A stretch of DNA of 64,000 bases, from the NCBI RefSeq assembly GCF_000265205.3, contig NC_018000.1, positions 5,861,001 through 5,925,000 on the forward strand, given 5' to 3'. Each line of letters starts with the position of its first letter. Position 1 is the stretch's first letter. The notes beneath the pieces were generated by a model. The model saw only the letters and a list, made by a program, of their open reading frames with translations. It did no database searches and was not told where the DNA came from. Position numbers and translations under genes: made by a program. Source of the DNA: Sinorhizobium fredii USDA 257. GTDB lineage: Bacteria; Pseudomonadota; Alphaproteobacteria; Rhizobiales; Rhizobiaceae. This document shows positions 28,228 to 36,413 of this stretch, in pieces.

Positions 28228-29367
28228 ATGTCTGACGAGCTTGATCGCATTCGCCGCGAAATGCATTCGGTACTGCAACCCGAAGGGGTTCGGCCCGATG
28301 ACTCGCTGAAAATTACCCGCCGCACCTTTATCCACGGATCCCTGATCTTCGGCGCGGCAACTGTCGGTCAGGCCTTCGCCTGGTGGCCGCTGCTCAACAC
28401 GCTCGATATTGCTCACGCGGCCGAGACGCCCTTCAAGTTTGCCTGGATATCCGACACCCATCTCTATCCAAGATCCCTGAACACACGCTTCGTAGACAAG
28501 GTGGTGCGTGCGGCCCAAGAAGTCCAGGCGATGGATCCGCCGGCCGATTTCCTGATTTTCGGTGGTGACCTGGCCCAACTTGGAAAGATAGAAGAGCTGG
28601 AACTCGGCGTCGACCTGCTGAAGGAGATCAAGATCCCGAAACATTACATCCCCGGCGAGCACGACTGGTACCTCGACATGGGCAAGAAATGGGGCGAGCT
28701 GTTTGGCCAGCCCAACTGGACCTTCGACCATAAGGGTGTGCGCTTCATTGGCCTCGACACCGTCAGCCGCGGACCGGACTATTGGACGGCCAAGAACATG
28801 ACGCCCGAAGAGCGGATGGGGCATATGGCCACACTCGACGGCACCGTCGCCGGACCATGGGCGGGCGTCGGCCGGGATCAGCTCGACTGGATGGAAAAGA
28901 CCCTCGCCGACTGGGACAAGCAGCGCCCCGTCGTGATCTTCAGCCACAACCCCCTTTACGAGTACTATCCGCCGTGGAATTTCTGGGTGCGTGACTGGCG
29001 CGAAGTCCATGAGGTGCTGAAACCGTATGCCAAGGTCACGAACATTCACGGTCACGTGCACCAGGTCCTCTACAACGAGATCGGGACGTTGCGTTCGATT
29101 GGGATGTTGGCAACGTCCTGGCCGTGGCCCTATGCCCCGGAAGGTTTGCCGAAGCTCACCAAGCCGATGATCCGTGTCGACCCCGGCGATCCCTATGATG
29201 GAGTCGGCTGGAGCAAGATCGATGTGGCGGCCAACGACCAGTTGGAAACGGAATATATCATGTGGGGGCGCAAGGAAGTCTTCGTGCAATCCCCGGAAGA
29301 CCATGACAAGCATGTTTCTGAGGTTATTCGCCCAAGGATCGCCGACAACATGTGGCCATATCGTTAG
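28228..29367 (+). CDS. Tat-exported calcineurin-like metallophosphoesterase
   Basis: The 379-residue protein has a twin-arginine signal (ITRRTFIHGSLIFGAATVG, R31-R32) after an unusual 30-residue polar lead. The full binuclear-metal motif set is present: D76-T-H78 in WISDTHLYP, GGDLAQLG, PGEHDWYLD, FSHNPLYEY and IHGHVHQV. It should therefore be an active periplasmic hydrolase. The start at 28228 has AGAGGAGG upstream; a frame from 28177 is rejected. It is followed 13 bp later by a SoxA-like cytochrome. The fold is the one used by SoxB, but SoxB's own family motifs and length (about 560) are not seen; the substrate is unknown. Confidence 0.85.
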   Translation: MSDELDRIRREMHSVLQPEGVRPDDSLKITRRTFIHGSLIFGAATVGQAFAWWPLLNTLDIAHAAETPFKFAWISDTHLYPRSLNTRFVDKVVRAAQEVQAMDPPADFLIFGGDLAQLGKIEELELGVDLLKEIKIPKHYIPGEHDWYLDMGKKWGELFGQPNWTFDHKGVRFIGLDTVSRGPDYWTAKNMTPEERMGHMATLDGTVAGPWAGVGRDQLDWMEKTLADWDKQRPVVIFSHNPLYEYYPPWNFWVRDWREVHEVLKPYAKVTNIHGHVHQVLYNEIGTLRSIGMLATSWPWPYAPEGLPKLTKPMIRVDPGDPYDGVGWSKIDVAANDQLETEYIMWGRKEVFVQSPEDHDKHVSEVIRPRIADNMWPYR

Positions 29368-29380
29368 CGGAGGAAGGGTC

Positions 29381-29851
29381 ATGACAACCCATTCGAAAAT
29401 CCGCTGTTCACTGCGGCGCTTCCCCTTGATTGGGGGAATTGCCATTGCCGCCGTTTTCGCGGGACCGACCAGCGCCCATAAAGATCCGGTAAAGCAGGAG
29501 CAGTTGAAGCTCTACCAGGAAGTGTTCATGGAAGAGGTCAGGAAGGGTGACCTTCTCTTCCATGGCGACCAAAAGATGGCCGAGCAGCTAGGTGTTGCCG
29601 ACGACCTCTCGAAAACTGGCATGGCCTGCGCGATGTGTCATCCCATGGCGTCCGACACACACCCCCAATCCTTCCCGAAGTTCCAAGCGCAGATCGCTAA
29701 GTTCGCTACCCTCCGCGACATGATCAACTGGTGCATCGAGAAGCCGAACCAGGGCGTGAAGATCGATCCGGAATCCGAGGCAATGAAGGCGCTCGAAGCC
29801 TACATCACGTGGTCCAACACCGGTTCGGTGCTGCAGCCGGGCAAGTTTTAA
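29381..29851 (+). CDS. Exported monohaem cytochrome c, SoxA-like
   Basis: A 156-residue protein with a signal peptide (FPLIGGIAIAAVFAGPTSA) and one haem site, C83-A-M-C-H87. The following segment, THPQSFPKFQAQIAKFATLR then DMINWCIEKPNQG and EAMKALEAYITW, resembles the C-terminal part of SoxA, including the INxC-type cysteine. It is shorter than SoxA (about 250-290) and has only one haem. It lies 13 bp after the metallophosphoesterase and is surely co-expressed. It could take electrons from a sulfur or other periplasmic substrate. GGAGGAAGGG precedes the ATG. Confidence 0.75.
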   Translation: MTTHSKIRCSLRRFPLIGGIAIAAVFAGPTSAHKDPVKQEQLKLYQEVFMEEVRKGDLLFHGDQKMAEQLGVADDLSKTGMACAMCHPMASDTHPQSFPKFQAQIAKFATLRDMINWCIEKPNQGVKIDPESEAMKALEAYITWSNTGSVLQPGKF

Positions 29852-29947
29852 GGCGGCCGCTGTCCGCATGAGCGCTACGGCCATCCTTGCGTGAACCCGA
29901 ACTGGCGCGGGCAAGGGAGGCATGTTTTGTGACCTTGCCCCCAAGTT

Positions 29948-30877
29948 TTATCCAGTTTTGAGTTCGCTCCAGCGGTTTTGGGTTGCTGTATTCGGGGCGG
30001 TAGCGGCGGGTTGCGGTGCGGAGCCATTCCGGCTGCGCAGCACCGCATCACGTCGCGGGTTGATTGTCTGAGCGAACTCGGCCGGTGTCATCCAGCCAAG
30101 TCCAGAGTGTGGTCGATGATCGTTGTAATCGCTGCGCCAGTTTGAAAGCGCGGATCGAGCATGGGTCAGTGACGAGAAGAGAGTTTCATTCAGGAGCTCG
30201 TCTCGCAGCCGCCCATTGAAGCTTTCGATGAAGGCGTTCTGTATCGGCTTGCCCGGCGCAATATAATGCCAGTCCACTTTGGCCCCGTCCGTCCATTGCA
30301 GGATCGCGTTGCTGGTGAACTCGCTGCCATTGTCGCTGACGATCATCTTCGGCTTGCCGCGCCCCTCGATGATCCGGTCAAGCTCACGGGCAACCCGCAG
30401 GCCGGAAAGCGACGTATCGGCGACGAGGCCCAAGCATTCCCTGGTGCAATCGTCGACGACCGTCAAAATTCGGAACCGGCGTCCATCGGTGAGTTGATCC
30501 GACACGAAGTCCAGTGACCAGCGATCATTGGCGGCAAGCGGGATCAGCATCGGTGCGCGTGTGCCGATCGCTCGCTTGCGGCCACCACGTTTGCGCACTG
30601 TCAGCTTCTCTTCCCGATAGAGCCGGAAGAGCCGCTTATGGTTCACAAGGTGACCCTCACGCCTGAGCAGCACATGAAGGCGTCGATATCCAAAGCGGCG
30701 ACGTTCATGCGCCAGCGCCTTCATCCGCTCGCGAAGGTCATGGTCATCGCTGCGCCTGGTTTCGTAACGGATCGTCATCCGGCAAAAGCCGATGGCTTTA
30801 CACGCCCGCCGTTCACTCATCTGGTGGCGATCCATCAGATGAGCGACAGCGTTCCGCCTTGCTGCGGGCGTCACCAC
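29948..30877 (-). CDS. IS407-group transposase OrfB (DDE integrase domain)
   Basis: The 309-residue catalytic part has the IS3-family HTH_21 segment near the start and an rve-type core with DDE residues: the Asp in [11 protein letters not shown], the Asp in [12 protein letters not shown] and the Glu in [14 protein letters not shown]. The first codon in frame is GTG; the protein is normally made as a frameshift fusion with OrfA. It is intact. Confidence 0.92.
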   Translation of the reverse strand: MVTPAARRNAVAHLMDRHQMSERRACKAIGFCRMTIRYETRRSDDHDLRERMKALAHERRRFGYRRLHVLLRREGHLVNHKRLFRLYREEKLTVRKRGGRKRAIGTRAPMLIPLAANDRWSLDFVSDQLTDGRRFRILTVVDDCTRECLGLVADTSLSGLRVARELDRIIEGRGKPKMIVSDNGSEFTSNAILQWTDGAKVDWHYIAPGKPIQNAFIESFNGRLRDELLNETLFSSLTHARSALSNWRSDYNDHRPHSGLGWMTPAEFAQTINPRRDAVLRSRNGSAPQPAATAPNTATQNRWSELKTG

Positions 30878-31137
30878 TTCTTTCCCAAAAGGTCTTTTAA
30901 AGCGGCATTGTCGAGCATGGCGTCTGCCAGAAGCCGCTTCAGTTTCGTGTTCTCGTCCTCAAGCGTCTTCAGCCGCTTGGCCTCAGACACGTCCATCCCG
31001 CCGAACTTGGCCTTCCACTTGTAGATGCTGGCATCGCTGACACCGTGCTTGCGGCAGAGCTCCGAGACCGGCGTGCCCGCTTCATGCTCCTTCAGAATGC
31101 CGATGATCTGTTCGTCCGTAAAACGGTTGCGTTTCAT
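30871..31137 (-). CDS. IS407-group transposase OrfA
   Basis: The 88-residue DNA-binding subunit starts [20 protein letters not shown] and has a helix-turn-helix ([18 protein letters not shown]) and a leucine-zipper-like segment ([20 protein letters not shown]). It overlaps OrfB by 7 bp in the -1 frame near GGGAAAGAAG, where a programmed -1 frameshift could make the OrfAB fusion transposase. Confidence 0.92.
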   Translation of the reverse strand: MKRNRFTDEQIIGILKEHEAGTPVSELCRKHGVSDASIYKWKAKFGGMDVSEAKRLKTLEDENTKLKRLLADAMLDNAALKDLLGKKW

Positions 31138-31205
31138 TCCCTGGTCCTCTCAATGGGCCAGAGCTTACTTCAAAATGGACTATTTCAACGGGGCAAGGTC
31201 ATTTG

Positions 31206-31455
31206 GCAAAGACTGCACTCGTCTTCCCGAAGGGGGGATGATGCCTTGGATCGACGTCGCCCGCACGGTTCGCCGGACCGTTCTCACCAATCTCCACTGG
31301 GCCTGGCTACAATCTCATCGCATTGACGCCGCGCATTGACGCCGCGTCCATCCGATTTCTGAAGCCGATTCTCGCGGCGGCCGTCATGTCGGATCGAGCG
31401 TTCGTCGTTATGCATTCGATGGGCTCCAGCGCCTGCCGGACCCGGATCCATCACG
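31206..31455 (+). pseudogene. Decayed C-terminal part of a second fixI
   Basis: In successive frames the plus strand gives MMPWIDVARTVRRTVLTNLHWA, shifting to GYNLIALT, then FLKPILAAAVMSDRAFVVMHS, then GLQRLPDPDPS. These match in order the last 90 residues of intact FixI (LPWIVDVARAVRRTILTNL, GYNLVALT, LLQPILAAAVM, LERLPDPV). Frameshifts and an insertion make it non-functional. Homology begins within a few bases of the insertion sequence but lies outside its target duplication, so truncation came before the insertion. It abuts the 3' end of the intact flavocytochrome c gene. Confidence 0.82.
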
Positions 31456-31480
31456 CTGGTCGCCAGACCCAGTTATTTCT

Positions 31481-32755
31481 TCAGGAACCTCCGCCGAACA
31501 CGTCCGCAGTGAAGGCGGAATACCAGCCCACGGCGTGATGGGCGGTGCGGCGGCGGACCTCAGCGCTCTCGCCCACCTTGCTGATGAACATTCTTACGGT
31601 TTTTATTCTTCCGCCCTCGGGTACGAAGGTGAGGGCATTGGTGAAAGCGTCGTGGGGCGCCAGAAACGTGTAGCACGAGTTGAACAGGTGCGGCGGAAAC
31701 TGACGCGAGCCCGTGAGGGAAGCCGCAATGGCAAAAGCGCATGCTTTGGCCTGGCTGTTGGCAGAGAAGGCAGACTTCGGCATGTCGCCGCCGATAATCG
31801 AGTCGCCTACAACGTGGATGCCGGGCTGCAACGTCGACTCGAACGTCACAGGATCGACTGGGCACCAGCCGGATGCGTCAGTGAGACCTGCCTTCTCGCC
31901 GATGAGCCCCGCCTTTTGGGCTGGAATAATATTGGCGACCGCCGCCCTGAACGTCTCGCCTTCTGTCACCACCGATCGCGCCGCAACATCTACGGCTTTG
32001 ATTGCCCCGATGAACTGAGACGGTAGCCATTCAATCATGCCCGGATAGTGGCGCGACCACGCATCCTGAAACAGTTCCTGACCTGAAAACTTATCCTTCG
32101 CGTCGAGAATGAGTATCTTCGATTTGGGTTTGAACTGCTTGAAATAGTAAGCGACCAGCGAGGCCCGCTCATATGGGGCCGGCGGGCAGCGGAACGGGTT
32201 TGGAGGCGCAGCGATAACGAACACACCGCCGTCGTCCATGCTTTTGAGTTGTCGGCGCAGCAGTTCACTCTGGGGTCCGGCAATCCAGGCATGCGGCATG
32301 ATCTTTGCCGCTGCCTCATCATAGCCCTCGATCTCGCCGAACTTGAAGGCGATCCCCGGTGCGACGACGAGGCGGTCATAGGAGAGCTTTGTGCCGCCGC
32401 GAAGTTCGACAGCCCTTCCTGCAGGATCGATAGCCACCGCGCTGTCGCGGATGATCGTTATGCCGTGGCCTTCGGCCAGCATCTCCAGGCCGAAAGTCAG
32501 GGAGGCGAGCGAGCGAAGACCGGCAAGATAGAGGTTGCTGGAGAAGCAAGTGACGTGGGTGGAGTTCGGTTCGACCAGTGTGACGTCAATTGACTTCATG
32601 TCGCCGAGGTATCGGGCAACCGTTGCGCCGCCGATGCCGCCGCCGATCACTACAACTTTAGCCCGCCCCTGACCGCGAACAATGTGTGGCGCGGCCAGCG
32701 CCAGCAGCGCTCCTCCGATCAGGCCGCCGATCTGGCGACGCGTCCAATCCGTCAC
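31481..32755 (-). CDS. fccB: Flavocytochrome c sulfide dehydrogenase, flavoprotein subunit
   Basis: A 424-residue FAD protein that oxidises sulfide to sulfur in the periplasm and passes electrons to its cytochrome partner. It has a Tat signal (TRRQIGGLIGGALLALAAP), the FAD motif VVVIGGGIGGATVARYL near residue 34, and the two redox cysteines of the family, C190 in PFRCPPAPYE and C361 in FNSCYTFLAP. VVGDSIIGGDMPKSAF is the second FAD contact. Length is normal. It overlaps the small cytochrome gene by ATGA. Such proteins are also named SoxF when near sox genes. Confidence 0.92.
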   Translation of the reverse strand: MTDWTRRQIGGLIGGALLALAAPHIVRGQGRAKVVVIGGGIGGATVARYLGDMKSIDVTLVEPNSTHVTCFSSNLYLAGLRSLASLTFGLEMLAEGHGITIIRDSAVAIDPAGRAVELRGGTKLSYDRLVVAPGIAFKFGEIEGYDEAAAKIMPHAWIAGPQSELLRRQLKSMDDGGVFVIAAPPNPFRCPPAPYERASLVAYYFKQFKPKSKILILDAKDKFSGQELFQDAWSRHYPGMIEWLPSQFIGAIKAVDVAARSVVTEGETFRAAVANIIPAQKAGLIGEKAGLTDASGWCPVDPVTFESTLQPGIHVVGDSIIGGDMPKSAFSANSQAKACAFAIAASLTGSRQFPPHLFNSCYTFLAPHDAFTNALTFVPEGGRIKTVRMFISKVGESAEVRRRTAHHAVGWYSAFTADVFGGGS

Positions 32756-33123
32756 GGCTGCCTCCCGGCGTTGGCTCTGTCAGCGAGATAGCGCGCTGTT
32801 GCGGCCAGCTCGTCGTCACTGAGCGACAATGCGACCGCATGCATTACAAGACTGGGGCTTTCACTTGCACGAAAGGCGAGCATGGCTTTCACGATAGCCT
32901 GTTCGTCCAGTGCCGCAATCGGCGGGATGGCCTGCCCGCCGCCAGTTGGGTCGTGACAGGACGCGCAGGTCGCGGCAATCTGCGCGCCTTGACTAACGTC
33001 CGCAGGAGCGGAACTTTCGGGAAAAAGCAGGATCGCGGAAAGCAAAAGACCAAGCAACCACCGGATTTCGGATGCGAGACCCTTCGCACGCGAGACAAGC
33101 GCGGCCGCCCGTTCCCGCTTCAT
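32752..33123 (-). CDS. fccA: Small cytochrome c, flavocytochrome c haem subunit type
   Basis: A 123-residue exported cytochrome with an N-terminal hydrophobic segment (WLLGLLLSAILLFP) and one haem site, C53-A-S-C-H57, followed by DPTGGGQAIPPI and a C-terminal LSDDELAATARYLAD helix. Its place directly before and overlapping fccB identifies it as the likely electron-accepting subunit. It begins one base after the soxZ stop. The signal is long and charged at the start (KRERAAALVSRAKG). Confidence 0.85.
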   Translation of the reverse strand: MKRERAAALVSRAKGLASEIRWLLGLLLSAILLFPESSAPADVSQGAQIAATCASCHDPTGGGQAIPPIAALDEQAIVKAMLAFRASESPSLVMHAVALSLSDDELAATARYLADRANAGRQP

Positions 33124-33124
33124 G

Positions 33125-33451
33125 TCAGGTGACCACTATGTCATGATACAGCGAATAGGTCGCGCCGCCGTCCTCCCGCCAGGAGAACTCAAGGCGACCG
33201 TTTTCCGTCGCGAGCAACTGGAACTCAAGGAACGGATTGGCCGAGACGGCTTCGTGCAGATCGGTACGGAAGACCTCGAGGCCGCCGTAGCGGCAGACGA
33301 ACTGATTGATGATCTTCCGCGGGATCGTCTTGCCCGCGGAATCGGTGCGCAGCCCCGTCTCCATCTGGTGCTGGATGATGGCCTTGACCGTGAACACCTC
33401 GTTTTTTGGTACCGAGCCTGGAACCATCACGCGGGGTACGGGAGTGGTCAC
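33125..33451 (-). CDS. soxZ: SoxZ, sulfur-carrier partner subunit
   Basis: A 108-residue protein with the Ig-like SoxZ fold: PRVMVPGSVPKNEVFTVKAI, QHQMETGLRTDSAGKTIPR and FLEFQLLATENGRLEFSWRE are characteristic blocks. It has no signal peptide, as is normal, because SoxZ is exported with SoxY. It follows soxY by 21 bp and precedes the cytochrome by one base. It forms the SoxYZ carrier that holds sulfur intermediates. Confidence 0.9.
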   Translation of the reverse strand: MTTPVPRVMVPGSVPKNEVFTVKAIIQHQMETGLRTDSAGKTIPRKIINQFVCRYGGLEVFRTDLHEAVSANPFLEFQLLATENGRLEFSWREDGGATYSLYHDIVVT

Positions 33452-33472
33452 GCCTACCTCCTTGCGCCACTT

Positions 33473-33922
33473 TCAGAGACAGCCATTGGTGGCGACAGCC
33501 ACCCAGGCCTGTGCCATCAGCAGGTTACCGTTGCTCATCTCAGCAAGTGCCACCACATGTTGCGGGGCGGCCAGCCGGACGCGCGTCGAGACGCGGGGAA
33601 GGCTGCGACCCGGAACGAAATGAAATTGTGCCACTTCGACGAGCGGGTTCTTCGGAGCGAATACACGGACGGATTTGACGTGATCGGCCTCGGTCATCGG
33701 ACTGTCGACCGAGATGCTCATAGGCACCGTATAGCCGGTCGAGAATTCCGCCGGCATCACGAGGCGAAGCCGATTCGAGGGCGTTGCCTTTCGCCCAGTC
33801 ACACGGAAGAGAAAGTCCTCTACCTCATCCGCTCCCCGGGAATGCTTCGGCGCCAGCAAGGCAACCGCACATGCCACTGTTCCCATGGTGCTGGTCAGCA
33901 TATGACGTCGCGTCAGGCTCAT
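33473..33922 (-). CDS. soxY: SoxY-like sulfur carrier with a non-standard C-terminus
   Basis: A 149-residue protein with a Tat-type signal (LTRRHMLTSTMGTVACAVALL), then the SoxY beta-sandwich (NRLRLVMPAEFSTGYTVPMSI, VKSVRVFAPKNPLVEVAQFHF, VSTRVRLAAPQHVVALAEMSNG). Standard SoxY ends GGCGG with the cysteine that bears the substrate. Here the end is ATNGCL: the cysteine (C148) is kept but the glycines are gone. First gene of soxY-soxZ-fccA-fccB. Whether the altered arm still loads sulfur is open. Confidence 0.83.
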   Translation of the reverse strand: MSLTRRHMLTSTMGTVACAVALLAPKHSRGADEVEDFLFRVTGRKATPSNRLRLVMPAEFSTGYTVPMSISVDSPMTEADHVKSVRVFAPKNPLVEVAQFHFVPGRSLPRVSTRVRLAAPQHVVALAEMSNGNLLMAQAWVAVATNGCL

Positions 33923-35214
33923 CGCTGTGTCTCCGGGACGGCTTGCACGCAGTCAAAAAGGATTTCGTGCCTTCTCAAACGTCGCCACCGCGGTTCTGGG
34001 AAGAGTACACCCTGTCCCTTGCCCCGTAAATTGCGCACGATCCAGAGTTCATCGGCATTACATTGAGGCATCCCTCCTATGCTGGCTGCGGCGATTATCG
34101 AACTTGACCAAATTGCTTCGTTGGGGTGGCAGGCACTGGTCGACCACAACGGTTCGAGGAGAGGCCGTAGATTTGTGCAAACGTCGTTTGAGGAAGGAAG
34201 AAATTTGAGCGCGAGGAGACAACCTGAAACACCGAATCTTTGGGACACGAGCCGCTGCTGAATCAAGCCCCGGTCACGAGGACAGCGGCGAGTATCAGCC
34301 CCTATCAGCCAAGAGCAAAAATCCCCGCGGGGTCGACGGGGATGATGATTGAGTTATGCCTTAATTGGTTGCAGGCGGTGCGCATAAGATGGTCTCAGCT
34401 TGGATCATTTCATAGCATCTCAGCAGATCTCTCGTGCCGCAGCGACAGCGTGAACGCCCCAAATTCGCGGGCGTCTGAACGGCGCCTTCGTCCCGTCCTA
34501 GCGGACGCCCAGGGATATTCTTCTGGACGTCTGTTCACCACCCCGTGCAGACGGTCGATTGATTGGAGAAGCTCACCGCATCATCGCCCCCGCCCAAGCC
34601 CGAGGACTTTGGTTGGCTATTCGGTCGTGAAGGCAGCGATGGGGTGCCGACGTTAGGCAGCGGCTCGGTTGAGGCGGACCCAGCCACGCCTTCGCACTTC
34701 TGGATCCTGACGACGACATTGTTCAGCCTCAACGGTTGATCGATGCCTACGGGGAATTCGTGATCGTGGGGGGCGCAGCGGTGAATGGGCAACGAGCATC
34801 GACGGGCGGGCGCGACAGGGACCTAGACCTCCTCCTCCGCCAGACAGACGCAAACCTCGAGCGCCTGATCGACGTGCAACTCAACTGGCTACGCTTCAAC
34901 GACACGCGCATCGCCAACTCAAGGAAGCGGGCGCAAAAATCCAGGATCGTAGACGGGGTCTAGGCGCGTCTGCTTACGGGTGGCGCTCAAGGCAATCATC
35001 TTCTTGCTTCGCGCACGTTTCGATGGTCGCCGTATCTTCCGCCACCGCGCTGACGCGATGGGAGCAGGAGGGGATTTACGCATGCAGCCGGGCAAGCGGA
35101 TATGGTCAGCGGGTCCACTTCGAGCGAGGACGCGCGGATTCGTTGGAAAGAGCTTAGGCTAGAGCCGCTGCTTTAATGGTCTTCGCCAAACAATTCAAAT
35201 ACTTACTAGTGTAC
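33923..35214. other. Gene-poor junction between the accessory region and the core chromosome
   Basis: No complete gene is supported over about 1.3 kb. A plus-strand stretch near 34550-34740 reads PKPEDFGWLFGREGSDGVP, then TPSHFWILTTTLFSLNG and a stop, and looks like a genuine protein end without a start. Another plus frame at 34736-34963 (RDLDLLLRQTDANLERLID) is unrecognised. The DNA looks like layered debris between the soxY promoter and the tRNA gene. No clear att repeat of the tRNA end was found by eye. Confidence 0.45.
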
Positions 35215-35304
35215 TGGCGGAGAGGGGGGGATTCGAACCCCCGATGGGCTTGCACCCATGCCGCATTTCGAGTGCGGTGCATTCAACCACTCTGCCACCT
35301 CTCC
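35215..35304 (-). tRNA. tRNA-Ser (anticodon CGA)
   Basis: Reading the minus strand, the acceptor stem GGAGAGG pairs with CCTCTCC, followed by discriminator G and an encoded CCA. The anticodon stem CCGCA/TGCGG encloses loop CTCGAAA, so the anticodon is CGA (codon UCG). There is a long variable arm (ATGGGTGCAAGCCCAT), as expected for serine, and a GGTTCGAATCC T-arm. The 90-nt gene is complete. Its 3' end faces the accessory region, the usual geometry for island insertion. Confidence 0.95.
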
Positions 35305-35608
35305 GCGGGGCCGGTTGGCGCTATGTGAGCGCGGCCGGTTCATAGCGGCAGTTTCCGCCGCTGACAAGGGGCAGAAAGAAGAATATCTTCAACTCAGTAC
35401 CTTTCGCCTTGACAAGGCAGGGCGACTCCCTTAATCCGCGCCATGAAGTGGTGTGGCCTGCCCGCACCGCGGCGGGTCATGGTTTGTGCCCGTTCACTGG
35501 CGGTGGCCAAGAGTTTCCCTCAAGGCGCTCCGCTCAACGTAACGACTGAAAAAAAGACGGCCTTGCTGTTTCAGGCAAAGAGCCGGACCGAACATGAAAG
35601 GATAACAA
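35305..35608. other. Intergenic region upstream of rplU
   Basis: About 300 bp between divergent tRNA-Ser and rplU. No gene is seen. It should contain the promoter for the ribosomal-protein operon; a ribosome site (AAAGGATAAC) precedes rplU. Confidence 0.5.
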
Positions 35609-35980
35609 ATGTTCGCAGTCATCAAGACCGGCGGTAAACAGTACCGCGTGGCAGCCGACGACGTCATCACCATCGAAAAGCTGGAAGGCGTTGCAGGCGA
35701 CAAGATCGAATTCACCGAGATCCTGATGGTCGGCGTCGGCGCCGATGCAACCATCGGTGCTCCGTTTGTCGAAGGTGCCGTTGTCAGCGCCGAGGTCGTG
35801 GACCAGGGCCGCGCCAAGAAGGTCATCGCCTTCAAGAAGCGCCGCCGCCAGAACTCCAAGCGTTCGCGCGGCCATCGCCAGCATCAGACGACCGTCCGCA
35901 TCCTGGACATCGCTGCCGCCGGCGGCAAGGCGAAGAAGGCTTCGAAGAAGACCGAAGCCGCCGCTGAAGCTGCAAACTGA
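35609..35980 (+). CDS. rplU: 50S ribosomal protein L21
   Basis: Begins [20 protein letters not shown], the L21 signature, and has [20 protein letters not shown], the rRNA-binding basic region. At 123 residues it carries the Lys/Ala-rich tail ([20 protein letters not shown]) common in rhizobia. First of the rplU-rpmA pair. Confidence 0.97.
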   Translation: MFAVIKTGGKQYRVAADDVITIEKLEGVAGDKIEFTEILMVGVGADATIGAPFVEGAVVSAEVVDQGRAKKVIAFKKRRRQNSKRSRGHRQHQTTVRILDIAAAGGKAKKASKKTEAAAEAAN

Positions 35981-36012
35981 GTTCGGGATCGAAGGTTTAA
36001 AGGAGAACACCA

Positions 36013-36282
36013 ATGGCACACAAGAAAGCTGGCGGTTCGTCGCGCAACGGTCGCGATTCTGAGTCCAAGCGCCTTGGCGTGAAGAAGTTCGGCGGCGAAG
36101 CCGTCATTCCAGGCAATATCATCGTGCGCCAGCGCGGCACGAAGTGGCATGCCGGCGCCAATGTCGGCCTCGGCAAGGACCATACGATTTTTGCGCTTAC
36201 GACCGGTAACGTGGACTTCCGTAAGAAGGCCAACGGCCGAGTCTACGTGTCTGTAATGCCGAAAGCCGAAGCAGCGGAATAA
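36013..36282 (+). CDS. rpmA: 50S ribosomal protein L27
   Basis: [20 protein letters not shown] is the universal L27 N-terminus, and [19 protein letters not shown] the conserved core. 89 residues. It lies 32 bp after rplU with AAAGGAGAA before the ATG and is followed by a strong terminator. Confidence 0.98.
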   Translation: MAHKKAGGSSRNGRDSESKRLGVKKFGGEAVIPGNIIVRQRGTKWHAGANVGLGKDHTIFALTTGNVDFRKKANGRVYVSVMPKAEAAE

Positions 36283-36360
36283 GCCGGTAGCGCTCTAAAA
36301 CAGCCGGCGTCTCATCGACCCGGCTGACGCACCCGCAAGGTTCTAAAGCCAGACTTCAAA

Positions 36361-36393
36361 GGGGAGATGGGGCAATACCCAGCTCCCCTTTTC
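36361..36393 (+). terminator. Rho-independent terminator after rpmA
   Basis: GGGGAG..GGG pairs with CCC..CTCCCC across a short loop, followed by TTTT. It closes the rplU-rpmA unit. Confidence 0.8.
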
Positions 36394-36413
36394 ACGTATC
36401 TGGAGGAAGAACC

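Larger units (their letters stand above)
29930..31201 (-). mobile_element. IS3-family element, IS407 group, 1272 bp, complete
   Basis: Terminal inverted repeats TGACCTTGCCCC at 29930-29941 and, inverted, at 31190-31201 bound two overlapping transposase frames. The 4-bp sequence TTTG flanks both ends (29926-29929 and 31202-31205), a target duplication of the length usual for the IS407 group. Ends, frames and duplication all look intact, so this is a simple insertion and probably recent. It lies between the SoxA-like cytochrome and the fixI remnant. Confidence 0.9.

Noticed and set aside
28228..29367. Calling the metallophosphoesterase SoxB
   Set aside because: It has the two-metal calcineurin motifs but is much shorter than SoxB and lacks its 5'-nucleotidase-type C-terminal domain.
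33919..34266. 115-codon minus-strand frame upstream of soxY
   Set aside because: It overlaps the soxY start and promoter region, and has no recognisable domain.
34736..34963. 75-codon plus-strand frame in the junction
   Set aside because: No homology recognised, no ribosome site and poor composition; left as part of the gene-poor region.
35215..35240. A duplicated tRNA-Ser 3' end as island att site
   Set aside because: No copy was found by eye in the left 35 kb; an automated search is needed before any att site is claimed.
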